Assembly (NCBI GenBank): GCA_947561715.1
Contig: OX387197.1
Location: 15,187,001-15,251,000, forward strand
DNA: 64,000 nucleotides
Direction: 5' to 3'
Source of the DNA: Ascidia mentula
Taxonomy: Eukaryota; Chordata; Ascidiacea; Phlebobranchia; Ascidiidae
Part shown: positions 1 through 11,030 of the stretch, one piece after another
How the letters are laid out: every line of letters begins with the position of its first letter
Numbering within the stretch: the stretch's first letter is position 1
The notes under the pieces: generated by a model
Databases searched by the model: none
What the model saw: the letters and a program-made list of their open reading frames with translations, nothing else
Told to the model about the DNA's origin: nothing
Made by a program: the position numbers and the translations under genes

Positions 1-392
1 CTAGTTCCGCTGCTCCATCCACAGACTGCTTTCCAATTATGTTCATTACTCTGTGGTGGATGTCTGTTGGTTGAACAGCAGTATTTGAACCTCACTTTCT
101 CTGTTCCACTTTGAAACATGTTTTTTTTGGCAGTGCTCTTCAAATCCCAGAGATATTCGATGAATTCACCTTAAAACACACATTTAAAGGTAAGGATACG
201 GAAACAATACAATAAACTTACGTTGATGGTGATTGTTTTCCACGCTTGTTGCTTTGAGGCAAACGTTACTTCACTGGAAAACTAACCCAAAATGTGTTTG
301 GCACTTCGTTCCACGCCGGACACTAACGCAGCTACTTCATCTGTGGTCCACCTCGGTGCACGCTTTTTCACTTTATTACTTTCAGACTGCAT
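1..392 (-). pseudogene. Harbinger-type Myb/SANT-like partner gene, partial
   Basis: Reading the minus strand from an ATG at 392, the translation contains KKRAPRWTTDEVAALVSGVE, a trihelix/Myb-SANT start of the kind found in the DNA-binding partner protein of PIF/Harbinger transposons. It runs to about 286, where a GG|GTTAG donor is plausible. A second exon near 170-1 contains LWDLKSTAKKN, the third-helix signature (W.LKS.AKK). The gene runs off the window edge. A paralogue on the plus strand (540-910) shows the same two blocks, which supports the reading although both are short. The role is inferred from the family: binding element ends and carrying the transposase into the nucleus. Confidence 0.5.
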
Positions 393-539
393 ATTCCTAA
401 TTTGCTTTAACTAATGTACACAATCAACAGATCTATCGTAAAGTGTTGCTATCTTATCTTAGTATGAAATACCGCAAGTCTGAAAAGTTGCGCCCTTGTA
501 CGAGGTCCTAACGAGATGTGGTCGGCATACCATTTTTGA

Positions 540-910
540 TTTTGGATACAAAAAGCAGTAAATCTGTAAAAACGCGATCTCCAAGATGGACAGCTGTTGA
601 AGTAGAAGCATTTGTTAATGCAGTGGAAAAAATTCTGGGTTCATTTTCACCAGACATTACAGTTGCAACAAGCGTGTAAAGTAGTGACAAGTATGGTAAG
701 ATTTCAGCACAATATTTTTTTATTACTGCTGTACATAGATTATGATATTTGCAGGTCAATTCAGTTAATATCAGTGGTGTTAATCGCACAATTGACCAAG
801 TGGAACATAAGTGTTGGGATTCAAAAAGTGTTGCAAAAAAGTCAGTGTCGGAATGGAAAAAAGAATCAACTAAAACGGTTGATGGTGTTAACAAAGCTTG
901 CATTATCAAA
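540..910 (+). pseudogene. Harbinger-type Myb/SANT-like partner gene
   Basis: The plus-strand translation near 575-660 reads RSPRWTAVEVEAFVNAVEKI, and after a probable intron (acceptor TTTGCAG at about 754) VNRTIDQVEHKCWDSKSVAK. Together they make a trihelix/Myb-SANT-like domain, paralogous to the piece at 1-392 on the other strand. A stop between the two blocks is removed if an intron is allowed. It converges on the minus-strand transposase piece at 1081-1740, the usual layout of a two-gene Harbinger element. No start codon or element ends could be fixed. Confidence 0.5.
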
Positions 911-1080
911 TCATCAACATAATTGGACAACCATCAGTTTATGAATTTGCATTTTTACAATTTGTGCATGTGTTTTTCAATTTTCTTTTGTAAAAGCCAA
1001 ATCTGTCAGGGTTTTTATTCAATCTTGTTCACTGTTTTTTATTGCCCTACTTCATTAGTTTCATATTCTTCAGTGTTCTG

Positions 1081-1740
1081 TTACCTACTTGCTGTGCAGC
1101 CACTTTTTTCAATGAACAAACTCAAAAACATTTCACAAACATCACTATGTTGGAATGTAGAAACAATTGAATCTCTCACTGTACTACCTTGCAAGTCATG
1201 AATTTCATTTGTTGTCGTGGTGTCTAGTAGTGAATCTATGTCAGCATTTGCTGGCAGTGGCACATTGTAAAGGCGACAAATATTGTGCAGAATGAAACAA
1301 CACATTGTAATTTTACAAACTTGTAGAGGTGAAAAACATAACCTTCCTCCTGTGTGATCAATAATTCTCCATCTCTGTTTTAAAACACCAAATGCCCTAA
1401 ACAACAAAGCTTTATTATCATTTATGTTAATGTTATGAGATATCCAGACAAGTGTAACTTACTTCTCTATAGTTGACCGTGTTTGTTTGTGAACCTTATT
1501 ATACTTCTGTTGTGAAGGGGTACTTAGATGGCTAAGAGGTATCATTAACCAAGGTTTTAATGGATAACCACCGTCACCCAGCAAAATGTCATCGTGATAT
1601 TTTCCACTCTCTAACTCCTGGTACACATTATTTGATTGCCGCATTATGAATGAATCATGACATGAGCCATGCCACTTGCATACCACATCCACAAACACCA
1701 TATTGGCGTCACATATAGCCTGCAACAATAATTTGAAGTC
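1081..1740 (-). pseudogene. PIF/Harbinger transposase, C-terminal half
   Basis: Two exons are visible on the minus strand. The upstream one (about 1730-1455) has ICDANMVFVDVVCKWHGSCHDS and LLGDGGYPLKPWLMIPL; the downstream one (about 1399-1081) has AFGVLKQRWRIID and CCFILHNIC. These are hallmark blocks of the DDE_Tnp_4 superfamily (HARBI1-like). The intron between them has a clean GTAAGT donor near 1453 and a TTTAG acceptor, and restores the reading EKAFGVLK. A TTGCAG acceptor lies just above the first exon, but the N-terminal exons (helix-turn-helix and first catalytic Asp) are absent: minisatellite and another Harbinger element lie there instead. The copy is therefore 5' truncated. Confidence 0.75.
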
Positions 1741-1879
1741 AAAACCAATTTATGACAAGGGAAAAGTATGCTTGGAATGGTAACCCTTTCTGTTGACAAA
1801 GATGTTCTTCCTCACTTGGAGGGAATGAAACCGTGCAATTGATTGGAGACACCCTGTTTGGCAGGGTGCCTCTAAAATT

Positions 1880-1966
1880 CCATCGTAGACATTGAATCTT
1901 GGCATTGAGCGCATATAGTCCAGGCATCGTAGGCATTGAATCTTGGCATTGTGCGCATAGAGTCTA
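1880..1966. repeat. 44-bp minisatellite, left part
   Basis: Two copies of a 44-bp unit (CATCGTAGRCATTGAATCTT followed by GGCATTGNGCGCATANAGTC) lie side by side. The array is cut at 1966 by a Harbinger element and continues at 4428 on its other side, so it predates that insertion. Confidence 0.75.
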
Positions 1967-2159
1967 GGGCCGTATTAGGAGACCTGACTTGAGTTTGACC
2001 CGAGTCAGACTTGGCAGAAATAACGGTATTACAAGACCAGACTCAACTCAGAAGATGGAGTCAGACTTAGGTAAGACTTAACCCTATTTGAGTTTGACTT
2101 GAGTTACTGTGGTATTACAAGAGGTAGACACACAGGTAAAAGTTCAATTGATAAGATGG

Positions 2160-2944
2160 ATACAGATAATTCAAAGAAAAAGGGCAAATATTTAACTGAT
2201 GGACAGAATATCAGTTTTATATGCGGTATAGGCTTACAAAAGGAACGTACCAATTTATGCCACTGTTGGTGCCCCCAATTTTACAGTTGACTGTAGTTTT
2301 GAGATTTTATGCTGCAGGAGATTTGGAAGGCGTTTCACAGCCTACAGTAAGCTTACTGGTGAAAAAAAGAAGTCAAGTAGTCCAAAAAATGTACTTGGGC
2401 AATCAAGAAAGGTTTATGAGAAAGCTGAGTTTCCTGGTGTAATAGGAGCTATTGATTGCACCCATATAAAAATACAGTCTCCTGGAGGTCCAGATGCTGA
2501 ACTATTCAGAAACAGAAAGGGATATTTTTCGATTAATGTGCAGGCTGTTTGTGATGCAAACATGTCTTTTTCAAATATTGTTGCCAGATGGAGAGGGTCT
2601 GTACATGACTCCAGAATATTTGAAAACTCTTGGAAAGTGGACAATACAAAAATATTCTTCTGGGTGATGGTGGTTACCCATGCAAGCCTTACCTTATGAC
2701 ACCATTTTCAACTCCCCAAACCTCTGCCCAAATTAAATACAAAAAGTCCCATGTGAAAACAAGAAATATGTGGAAAAGGATATTTCCCTGTCTTTCACAA
2801 GGCTTAAGAGTCCATGTTCAAACAGCTTTGTCTGTTATTGTTGCAACTGCAGTGCTCTACAACTTTGCAATGAAATATAGGTATGTTGCATTTCATCTCA
2901 TATGGTCATTTATGAACCTTTCAAAATTGTCAAGGTTTTTGTAA
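2160..2944 (+). pseudogene. PIF/Harbinger transposase
   Basis: The plus strand encodes, in order, a helix-turn-helix-like block (LRFYAAGDLEGVSQPTVSLL), the first catalytic Asp block (PGVIGAIDCTHIKIQ), the second (VARWRGSVHDSRIFENS), GDGGYPCKPYLMTPF, and a C-terminal helix block ending AVLYNFAMKYR. These are the DDE_Tnp_4 landmarks. The blocks fall in two or three frames, with changes near 2430 and 2625, so the present copy is disrupted. The N-terminus is short against a typical 350-400-residue transposase; an upstream exon may exist in 2100-2220. It pairs with the Myb-like gene at 3386-4121 within the same inverted ends. Confidence 0.8.
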
Positions 2945-3385
2945 GAAATATTTGTGCTACAACTTTAGTTTCATTCATTCTTGTCATTCTTTGACTAAGT
3001 ACATTGAAGAAGAAGTACTTGAGGTCCAACACAATAGTACAGACAGCACTCAACAGCCGAGCTAGGAATAGTGTGTCAGGACTGACCAGAACTAGTGCAA
3101 AACCACTTTTCAGCTTAGTCTGATGTAGTTTTTGTGTTTGAAAGTCATGTGTATGTGCTTCATGAACTTTACAACATTTTTTGGGGTTAATACAAAACGA
3201 GTATATTTTATTTCAAAAGTTGTAGAGTCAAGAAAGTGTGAAAACAGAACTACAGAAAAAAACGAGTTACAAAAACCTAACTGATTAAAATATTTTCCTC
3301 TTGCAGTTGTTTCGACATAAGTTTCATTTTTAATTCATGCTTTTTTTTGCAAACAATCTATTTCCAAATTAACTTTTTTAACTCT

Positions 3386-4121
3386 TCATTCATGTTCAAG
3401 TTTTTGAGACTCCAATAAAAAGTTTTCTAATTCATTTTGGGGACGTTTTTGATTTTTTTGGGGTTTATGAAAACTGATGTTAGCAGATGAAGTTGAGTTG
3501 GACAGGTAGGTTGAAGTTGGTGTGACAGGTTCAGAATTGATGGGTTCAAATAAGACAGCATCATTAGCTGTCTCATTTATCATCTACACATCTTCAAATA
3601 GTAAAAAAAAAATTAGATTGGAATTTATTCAAATATCTTATGTTTTCAGCTCAACTAACCAGAGTTGCAACTATCTGCAGGCACTTCAACTGCAAAAAAG
3701 CTGTCTGCGTCATCGTTAAAATTATTTTCAAGTGGGTCAAATTGTGAAGGAATCAATTGATAAATTTTTTGGGAAATTTCCGGAGTATCAGCCTCCTCCC
3801 CCTGTTTTCCTGCGCTCTCTTTTTTCATGTGCAATGTCTTTTTTGGATCTAAAAGTGAAAGATATGAAAACCTCAAGATATTTCCTTGCATCAAGGGAGT
3901 AGCCTACATACCTGGCTTTTAAGTTGGCCCAACACTTTTTTAAGTTGATTCCAACCAAACTTTTGGACGTTTGGGTTACTATTAAACTCTGTGGCCAAAT
4001 TTTCCCAAGCCTTCCTTTTTTTGTTTAAAGAAGTGCAGTCGTTGTGTTTATTTTCAAGTGTGTGTATGTTACATTTTACAAGTTCGGTTTCAGTGAAAAC
4101 ACACCTTTTTTTGCTATCCAT
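3386..4121 (-). CDS. Myb/SANT-like protein of the Harbinger element
   Basis: Three minus-strand exons can be proposed. Exon 1 (4121 to about 3912) starts MDSKKRCVFTETELVKCNIH and contains a trihelix/Myb-like core with KKRKAWENLATEFN and a C-terminal LKKVLGQLKSQ; it ends at a GTATGT donor. Exon 2 (about 3850-3665) is acidic and follows a CACTTTTAG acceptor. Exon 3 (about 3585-3386) carries a polar tail with a Lys/Gln-rich helix. The family role is binding subterminal repeats of the transposon and bringing the transposase to the nucleus. No stop interrupts exon 1, so this half of the element looks better kept than the transposase. Confidence 0.65.
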
Positions 4122-4427
4122 GTTTGTACTGTGGCAAAATACGAGAAGGTTTTTACTTATGCGTGTACATTTACATTAATTTAGCAAAATAAAACAGTAA
4201 ACAATACCTTTGACCTTGTTGCGCAGACAACTGCCGACGCCAACGCTATGTGGCGCATTTGAGTTATCGATGACGTAATAACTCGACGCAAGTCTGACTT
4301 GAAAGTGCAAACTTCAGTGAGACTTAAGAAACCTTTTGTAATACCGTGTGCCTGTTGATAAGCGAGCGCACTTAAGTCTCGCTTTTATAAGCAAGCCAAG
4401 CTTAAGCCTTGTTCTATAATACGGCCC

Positions 4428-4500
4428 TAGGCATCGTAGGCATAGAGTCTTACCATTGTGCGCATAGAGTGTAGGCATTGTACGCATAGAGTCGAGCAAG
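4428..4500. repeat. Minisatellite, right part
   Basis: Units related to GCATTGTGCGCATAGAGTC continue here directly after the right Harbinger end, completing the array split at 1966. The following stretch to about 4750 shows no recognisable gene. Confidence 0.65.
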
Positions 4501-4759
4501 GTATAAATTTTATACGTGATTAGATATTGGCTGTAGGTAGTCGCAATCGACCGTTTTTCTACTTTGCCACATCTTTGACAAGCAACTTATAGACTAGTAA
4601 ACACGGTGCTTGGCATTCCTCTACACAACATATTTGACTATACCAGCCAAATGTAGGATTTGCTTTGAATATTCGGATTGGACGGAATGTTAGAATGCCT
4701 ATTAGTCGACTGAAACATTTATAACCCTGATACAGTGTTTCTGTAGGAGAACTTCTATA

Positions 4760-5060
4760 ATGGCAACATACAAATGCAACATATGCTCGGTTCCATGCAT
4801 CAAGGACTGAATAGCCTTTACAAAATGCGACAGTTGGACACACTTAAATTGCTTGAAACTTGGATAAACAAAAAAAACTTTCGTTTTTTTGCGCAAATTG
4901 CAGCTGTACCCACAACAAATACAATTACTATGAAGCACTGTACAGACTAAAAATGATAGCAAAAGGCACTTCTAAAAAATCGTTTCAACATTTCGTCGAA
5001 CAAGAAATCATTGACAATTTATGTGAAGGCAATTTCCAAACAACAAGCCAACATTTTCAT
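4760..5060 (+). pseudogene. PHD-type zinc finger at the head of a MULE-like gene
   Basis: From the ATG at 4760 the translation reads MATYKCNICSVPC, then a frame-disrupted FTKCDSWTHLNCLKLG, and in another frame FFCANCSCTHN. Cysteine and histidine spacing (CxxC, C, WxHxxC, CxxC) fits a PHD finger. Stops and frame changes break it. From memory of related cnidarian and mollusc gene families, a PHD finger sits N-terminal to an OTU/vertnin-like domain and a MULE-type transposase, which is the order found here. It probably directed the transposase to chromatin. Confidence 0.5.
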
Positions 5061-5523
5061 TGACCAAGTTTCTACAAATTTGCTGAAAACACTTGCTCCA
5101 AACATCCTTAACGGAAACTGTTTTTACAGAAGCATCTCATATGCTCTTTATGGGACACATCCACAGTTTTACCAAGAATCAAGTAAACAATACATTGATG
5201 CAGTGAGGGATGTTAGAGTGGTAGCTCCATCGTTTGATAGTTTGATGTCAGCAGTAACAACTGGAGAGTATGCTGAAATACTACACTTGTATGCAGCAAT
5301 AGGACATACATTCCAATCATACATGCCATCCACAGGACCTCTGGATAATAGAAGCTCTGCATACACAAGAAAAATTGTCGAGCGAGGAATTAAAAATACT
5401 AAATCACCTTTATTTACCAAAATGTGGACCACGGCGATCAACAAACCTATTTTGATTCATAACTTTTTTCCAAATCATTTAGTAGTTTTACAAAAAAAAA
5501 TTTCAAAATTTGAGTACATATGA
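5011..5523 (+). pseudogene. OTU/vertnin-like domain of the MULE-like gene
   Basis: A 170-residue open stretch contains NGNCFYRSISYALYGTHPQF, close to the DGNCLFRA block that holds the catalytic Cys of OTU cysteine proteases (here Asp is replaced by Asn), and later NHLVVLQ, resembling the region of the catalytic His. Vertnin and related transposon proteins share this fold. The domain follows the PHD piece and precedes an acidic linker and the transposase. Whether it ever had peptidase activity cannot be told; the Cys and His are present. It ends at a stop at 5521 while the linker continues in other frames. Confidence 0.55.
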
Positions 5524-6180
5524 AATCGGTTCAGATGCTGAAAGTGCAGAGATTGAAGGTAGTGAGTCACATGTGCAGTACGATGCTGAAATAGATGATT
5601 GTTCTGAACCTGAAAATATAGGTGATTGCCCTGAAACCAAATAAGTCAGGAGATTGAAGGTAGTGACTCAGATGTGCAGTACGATGCTGAATAGGTGATT
5701 GCCCTGAACCCGAAAAAATAGATGATTGCCCTGAACCTAAAAAGGAGAAAAGAGTAAGTCAGGAGATGGAAGGTAGTGACTGAGATGTGCAGTAAGATGC
5801 TGAAATAGGTGATTGCTACAACAAAAAAGTGAAAATGGAAAAAGACTATGTCAAGAGATGGAAGGTAGTGACTCACAGTCACAGGATGAAAGTAGTGTAA
5901 CAAGAGAAACAGAAATTCATAAAAGTTTTGGAAAACAGTGAAAGTAAAGAAGATATAAACAAATGGTCGTAAAAATAAAGAAATGAATGATTGTGAACAA
6001 AAACTGGACACAAGTGAATTTTTGCCAACTCCCAAAGTAGTCACTATTCTCACAAACAAAAATACTTCCACATTACAAGCAATACCATTTGGGAAATGGT
6101 TACAAGCAAAAATTTTATGATGACTGTGGAAGCTGGCCAAAGGGGTCATATGTCTCAACATACTATCTAAAAAAAAAATT
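5524..6180 (+). other. Acidic repeated linker between OTU-like and transposase parts
   Basis: An approximately 60-bp unit (GAGATGGAAGGTAGTGACTC, then words for DVQYDAE, IGDCPEPE and KKE) recurs four to five times between 5545 and 5890, encoding acidic peptide repeats when read in frame. Frames slip between units. This looks like a decayed acidic spacer rather than a separate gene. Confidence 0.4.
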
Positions 6181-7470
6181 TAAACAGGTTTATTTTTACA
6201 AAAAAATTTTACTTCCGTAAGCCAAAGGACAATGAATATACACCAATTTTCCCACAACCAACCCAAGCAGAATTAATAAAAACCACAAAGTACACATCAA
6301 AGCACAAGGCAGACAACAACTACAAACGTAAAGTTACCTGGATAAATTATTTTGGAATTGAAGAAATTTTGCCACTATACCTGGTTGAATATTTGGGCTT
6401 ATTTCCCAGTCTTCTTCCTCGTGAAAATTCGAAACAAAATTTAAATGACTACATGAGAATCAATCCCGACTTGCTTGATGATTTTAGAAAGCAGGTACCC
6501 TTCAAAACAGCCAAAAATATTTATGACGAAACATTGGCTAAAGAAACAGACATACTAAAAACGGCAAATAACTTACAGCAGTTGCACAATCTGAAATACA
6601 ATGAAAAGAAGAAAGTTGGCAAAGACCAAAAATTCATACGAAAAAATTATAGTGATGACTTGCTCCCATTTGTCCGAATCCAAGCCGGTCTCAATAATCT
6701 TGTTCGAGGACAAACAAATTTTAGATATTCAAAGACTCTGTTGCAATAAAAATACAGTACTCTGTGTCGACAAAACTTACAACCTAGGGCAAACTTACCT
6801 GACAACCACAGTTTTTCAAAACAGTTCTGTAGATAGAATAAAAACAGGAAAATCACTGCTCTTTTTGGGACCAGCATTCCTTCATGCTAAATCTGATATG
6901 CAAACATTTGAAATTTTCACTGTGGTGCAGAACAATACATCTTTGGCACAGATAATGAAAAGGCCATACATCAAGCTATCCTACATTCTTTTCCTGGTGC
7001 AATCCATATATTATGCTGTCGTCACTTGCGTCAAAACTTGGAGCGCTACCTTGCAGATAGAGTAGGTGTTAGCATGAGTTACTTTTAGCAAAGGATGAAA
7101 TAGAATATAGTAATGAGGAAACTAAGGTTCTTGAGACCGTTTCATATGAACATCCAAGCATTGCTTCCTACCTCAACTCAAAAATAAAGTATGGAAACAC
7201 AAAGACAAAATAAGCATGCAGTGGAAAAACAATTTTGCAGAAAGTATGAAACAGGTTGGACACAGTTGAAATTGCCAGAGTTAATAACAATGTTGCATGA
7301 ACAACTAGAAAAGGCATTAATTGGACTGGATCCCTTCACTCTCAACAAATCATTTTTATCCCACAAAATTGCATATGAAAACTGGTGCCAATTATCAAGC
7401 GAACAAAGAAAAAAACACTTCTTACATTTTATGAAGTTCTCTGGCAAACCAACCTTTTCCAGTGTATCCA
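6181..7470 (+). pseudogene. MULE-like DDE transposase
   Basis: The N-terminal block (about 6210-6430) reads FRKPKDNEYTPIFPQP and later LYLVEYLGLFPSLLPRENS. The core has LCVDKTYNLGQTYLTTTVFQ (about 6755-6815), holding the first catalytic Asp, then LFLGPAFLH. In a shifted frame follow YIFGTDNEKAIHQAIL with the second Asp and HILCCRHLRQNLERYL with the CxxH motif (about 6930-7060). These are MULE superfamily landmarks. The last part (7190-7470) keeps a helical tail with WCQLSSEQRKKHFLHFMKF; I did not locate the catalytic Glu. At least three frame changes show it is dead. No terminal repeats were found. Confidence 0.6.
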
Positions 7471-8457
7471 CTGATGAAAAGTTGCACACTGTATGTCTCT
7501 CAGTGTGCCCAACTTCTTGTATATGTTCGATATATGCATATCGATGCAATTAAAGAATTCCTGTTTTACGAACCACTTTCGGAAACCACAAAGGCCACAG
7601 ACGTATTTTATTTGCCAAGCAAGACTCCAACTGGAAGGAAAATATAGGTAGTTTGTGTACAGACGGAGCACCTGCAATGCTCGGAGAAACATTGGTAAAG
7701 AGGGAAGCTCCCTACATCATTGTGACTCATTGCTTTCTCCACCGGCATGCATTGACATCAAAGGTTTTATCAATGCCCTTGAAAGAAATTTTGTCAACTT
7801 CTGTGAAGGTCGTCAACTTTATTAGAGCTAGGGCTTTGAATCATCGCCTATTCAACAGGCTTTGTCAGGAAATGGGTGCACAACATGAAGTTCAAGTCTT
7901 GAAGCGTTTGGTGGAACTGAGAAAGGAAAAGTCCTCTTTCCGAGAAGTTTGACTCTAAGGAATTTATGTATGCTTTAGCTTACTTGACAGATATTTTTAG
8001 TAACATGAATGATGTGAATTTATCGATGCAAGGACCAGCTGTAACAATTATGGGCGTTACCGAAAGACTGCAAGCTTTTCAAGGTAAGCTTCCTCTGTTG
8101 AAAAGGAGACTGGAGACAGACAACTTCACAAACTTCTCAATGCTTGAGGAAAGCTCTCTCCCCACGGAATCGATAATAGAAAAGCCATCTCTCCTTCTCT
8201 GCGTGCAAATATGTCCGAAACTTTAGATGAATTATTGCTCAGATGATCTGAATTACCCATTTCTTGCGGATTTATCTACTATACCTGATGACGACCTTGC
8301 CTTATTGAGTGTATCCTTGTGTAAAACAAGTGTATCCTTGTCTGGTAAAGAGAGACATGGCTGCTCTTATACCTTTTGCTATGCGTGTTGCTTTGTCAAA
8401 GACCACTCCACAATTTCGTGCTCTTGTTGAAGACAAACAACAACAACCTTCTCATTG
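7460..8457 (+). pseudogene. hAT transposase remnant, ZBED5/Buster-like
   Basis: Plus-strand blocks in order: CAQLLVYVRYMHIDAIKEF, GSLCTDGAPAMLGETLVK, THCFLHRHALTSKVL, VKVVNFIRARALNHRLFN, YALAYLTDIFSNMNDVNLSM, ERLQAFQGKL and, at the end, SKTTPQFRALVEDKQQQPSH with a stop at about 8457. This is the characteristic chain of ZBED5/GTF2IRD2-type hAT proteins. The conserved HTEVRWLSRG block expected after QVL is missing, indicating a small internal deletion near 7895, and several frame changes follow. The BED finger and N-terminal half are absent. It lies directly against the 3' side of the LTR fossil. Confidence 0.75.
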
Positions 8458-9724
8458 AAAAAGTTTCCGAGCAGGCGAGTAAATGATTACGCACCTTCAT
8501 GTTGTTTCTCACCCGACCAGCAGACAGCGAAAAAAACACTGTGGCGTGCTTGCTCTTTTTCGTAGTAAATCGAATGATGCGAACATGGCGTGACACATGA
8601 CACGTGAGAGAATCGCAAGAAAAAGCTAGCAAGCACTGAAACTAACGCAACCCGCGACGGTACATCTTTACAACATATTATGTCGCTACATTACTCCCCC
8701 CTCCCCCCCAAAAGCGGGTTTTGCACTTTTTGGAGGTCGGCCTCTTTTTTAGGCTTTGGTGTAAGAACTGGCTGTGTTGCATCAACGAGACTGTTTGCCG
8801 AGTTCCAGAAATATCTAACACAAAATATTTGTCGTCGCGGGTTACAAGGTCCCTGATATGGTGAATGTAAAGGAGGACAGTATCCATCTTTCCGAACAAA
8901 CACATACTCGCAAGTAAAAAGCAAATCAGGAACAAAAGTACGATAAGTTCGATGGCGGGACATCGGTACAGGTAGAACACGGGAAACGGAACTGCGAAGC
9001 GTTTTAAGAAATTGCGAGGGTTCAAATCACCCGGTACAGCGATCGGTTCGCCATATACCAGCACAGCGCTGGAGGATTGAAGATCATCTTTCGGCATGGC
9101 CCTGATTCCCAGCAACACCCATGGCACCTCATATATCCAATTTGAAGAGTTGAGTCTGGCCATTAAGGAACTTTTTAAGTGTCGGTGAAAACGTTCCACA
9201 AGACCATTTGCCTGAGGCCGGAAAGCTGTTGTGCAGTTGCGCTTAATACCAATAACGTTGGTAACAGTCGCCCACAGATGCGATGTAAATTGCGAACCTC
9301 TATCGGAGGTAACTTGAGATGGAACGCCAAATCGGGCTATCCAATGGTAGATAAGAGCACGTGCGCAAGTTTCTGTGGTAGCATCGGGCATAGGTATAGC
9401 CACCTAGTAATCCGATCAACGATTGTGAATAAGTATTTGTTACTTTGGCATTGTGGAAAAGGCCCCACAATGTCAACGTTGATGTGTTGAAAACGCCTTG
9501 CAGCTGTAGGATAATGCTTCAATGGTGCACGCGTGTGTCTGCCAACTTTTGCCTTCTGGCAAGCATTGCACTGTTAAGCCCATGTGCGAACTTGCTTATT
9601 CATGCCATGCCAGACAAATTTACTTGATACCAGCTTCTGTGTGGTTCGAACAGAAGGATGCGCCAACCCGTGAATCACGTCAAATACACGACGTTGCCAT
9701 GGTTGTGGAATGATTGGTCGAGGG

Positions 9725-11030
9725 CAGGGTTGCCAGGGTGGCGGTTTTCCCGCCCAATTGGGCTGGTTTTCAACATCGAGTTGCGTTTTTTTTTTGCGGG
9801 TTGCGGGTTTTTAAAAGACACTGTTATCTATTCCAAATGCATTATCAGCCTCGATTTGATACTTTGAAAGGGAGAAACGGCGAGTTTCTCCGACAAAAGA
9901 AACAATTGCATGGCATTGTATTCAGAGGAACACAAGATCCAAGACGGAAAACTAAACAATTCAGTTTCCAAACAACGCTATTGTTGCAAGCAAAATGATA
10001 ATTGTCTGTTGTGTGCTCACTGCTTCCATACCTCACACAAATTTTCCAATCATTTTACGCGACTGGATTGTAGTGAGAGTACGCAAAGTTTTGATTTGAA
10101 AGTATTGGTACATTAACAAGAGCATGGGAAAGTGGGCAAAATACGGCAAACAGTACAATCAAGACTGGGAAAAAGATAGCAAGTTGAAAACAAACATCAA
10201 GCAGCTGGAAGCCTTGGACAACCTTTCTCCATCTGTCGTTCTCAGCAGGAAGAGACCAACATTAAAACAATTGTCGTTTCTGCCCCTGTACCAAGGTCGG
10301 CTAGGGGATTTGGAAAACCAGTGGGAACGCCTTCCAAGTTTGCAATGGGATCATTCCGATGATGACGCTGAAGTTGAGCGGTTTTGGATAACTGTTGCAC
10401 AGTATCGCGATGCAGCTGGAGAAGCTGTTTTTTCCGAACTTGGTAATTTTGCTGTGGCATTGTTGTCCCTTCCGTTTAGCAATGCCGCTGTCGAAAGGTC
10501 ATTTTCACAAATGAATTTAACAAAAAATAAATTACGCAATAGAATGGAGCAAGAAATGCTGGAGGCCATAATGCACACAAAAAGTCATCTGTGGCGTAAA
10601 AAAATATGTTGCAATGGTTTCGTGCCGACAGCCTCCATGTTCGCTCGATTTACGCAACACATGTATGATAAAATTGAGACAGCTACGTCTATGTAAAATT
10701 CCATTTCTTTACAAATTGTTGATTTGCGTTTCTGTGTTGAGATTATCTTCACTGGTTTACTGATAGTTGTTTTTATTTATGTGTACAATATATATTTTTA
10801 AAAACTTTTTATTTGAAAACAGTTTAGGTATTGGTCGAATTTTAGAACCCTCTGGAAACGTCAGTACGTGATCTAAAATATGTGTAAAAATTATGCCAGT
10901 ACATCGTAGGACGGCTTAGTCGTCGGCGTTGAAAGATTGAAGTGGCATTCATTTTTGTGTTGCTGTTAATAAAAGTTGAATTGGCCTGTTTTGGGGTTTT
11001 CTTTTATATTTATGTGAAAAAGTTTCTTGA
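9725..11030 (+). mobile_element. hAT deletion derivative inserted in the LTR fossil
   Basis: The left end starts CAGGGTTGCCAG at 9725, a common hAT terminal sequence, followed by GGGCGGTTTT-like words; the right end near 10975-11030 has only a weak GGCCTGTTTTGGGGTTTTC counterpart and lacks a clear inverted repeat. Inside is one open frame (10124-10696) joining the two extremes of a hAT transposase. The element interrupts integrase-upstream sequence of the minus-strand LTR fossil, which resumes on both sides. The exact right boundary and the 8-bp target duplication could not be fixed. Confidence 0.65.
10124..10696 (+). CDS. Internally deleted hAT transposase, C-terminal dimerisation domain
   Basis: A 190-residue open frame begins MGKWAKYGKQYNQDWEKDSK, the typical opening of BED-less KAT/hAT proteins, and passes within about 100 residues to the C-terminal dimerisation domain (Dimer_Tnp_hAT): AVALLSLPFSNAAVERSFSQ, then MNLTKNKLRNRMEQEMLEAI. 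The RNase H-like catalytic core, normally 300-400 residues, is missing, so the product could not transpose but could still dimerise. No stop interrupts it. Whether it is expressed is unknown; it resembles a defective copy left after internal deletion rather than a host gene. Confidence 0.75.
   Translation: MGKWAKYGKQYNQDWEKDSKLKTNIKQLEALDNLSPSVVLSRKRPTLKQLSFLPLYQGRLGDLENQWERLPSLQWDHSDDDAEVERFWITVAQYRDAAGEAVFSELGNFAVALLSLPFSNAAVERSFSQMNLTKNKLRNRMEQEMLEAIMHTKSHLWRKKICCNGFVPTASMFARFTQHMYDKIETATSM

Larger units (their letters stand above)
1967..4427 (+). mobile_element. PIF/Harbinger element with recognisable ends
   Basis: The left end begins GGGCCGTATTA (1967) and the right end finishes TAATACGGCCC (4427), an inverted repeat typical of Harbinger elements. 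Flanking bases give a TAG or CTA target duplication, depending on how the shared bases are assigned, as expected for the family's TWA-like 3-bp duplications. Inside are a plus-strand transposase (2160-2944) and a convergent minus-strand Myb/SANT-like gene (4121-3386), the standard pair. The subterminal 100-150 bp at each end are rich in short GACTTGAGT/ACTTAAGTC-like words, perhaps binding sites for the Myb-like protein. It is inserted in a minisatellite. Confidence 0.85.

Noticed and set aside
508-930. Minus-strand 140-codon frame as a gene
   Set aside because: It is antisense to the Myb/SANT-like exons and has no recognisable motif.
5646-6161. Minus-strand 171-codon hydrophobic frame
   Set aside because: It is the antisense of the acidic repeat linker; its Phe/Leu richness follows from that.
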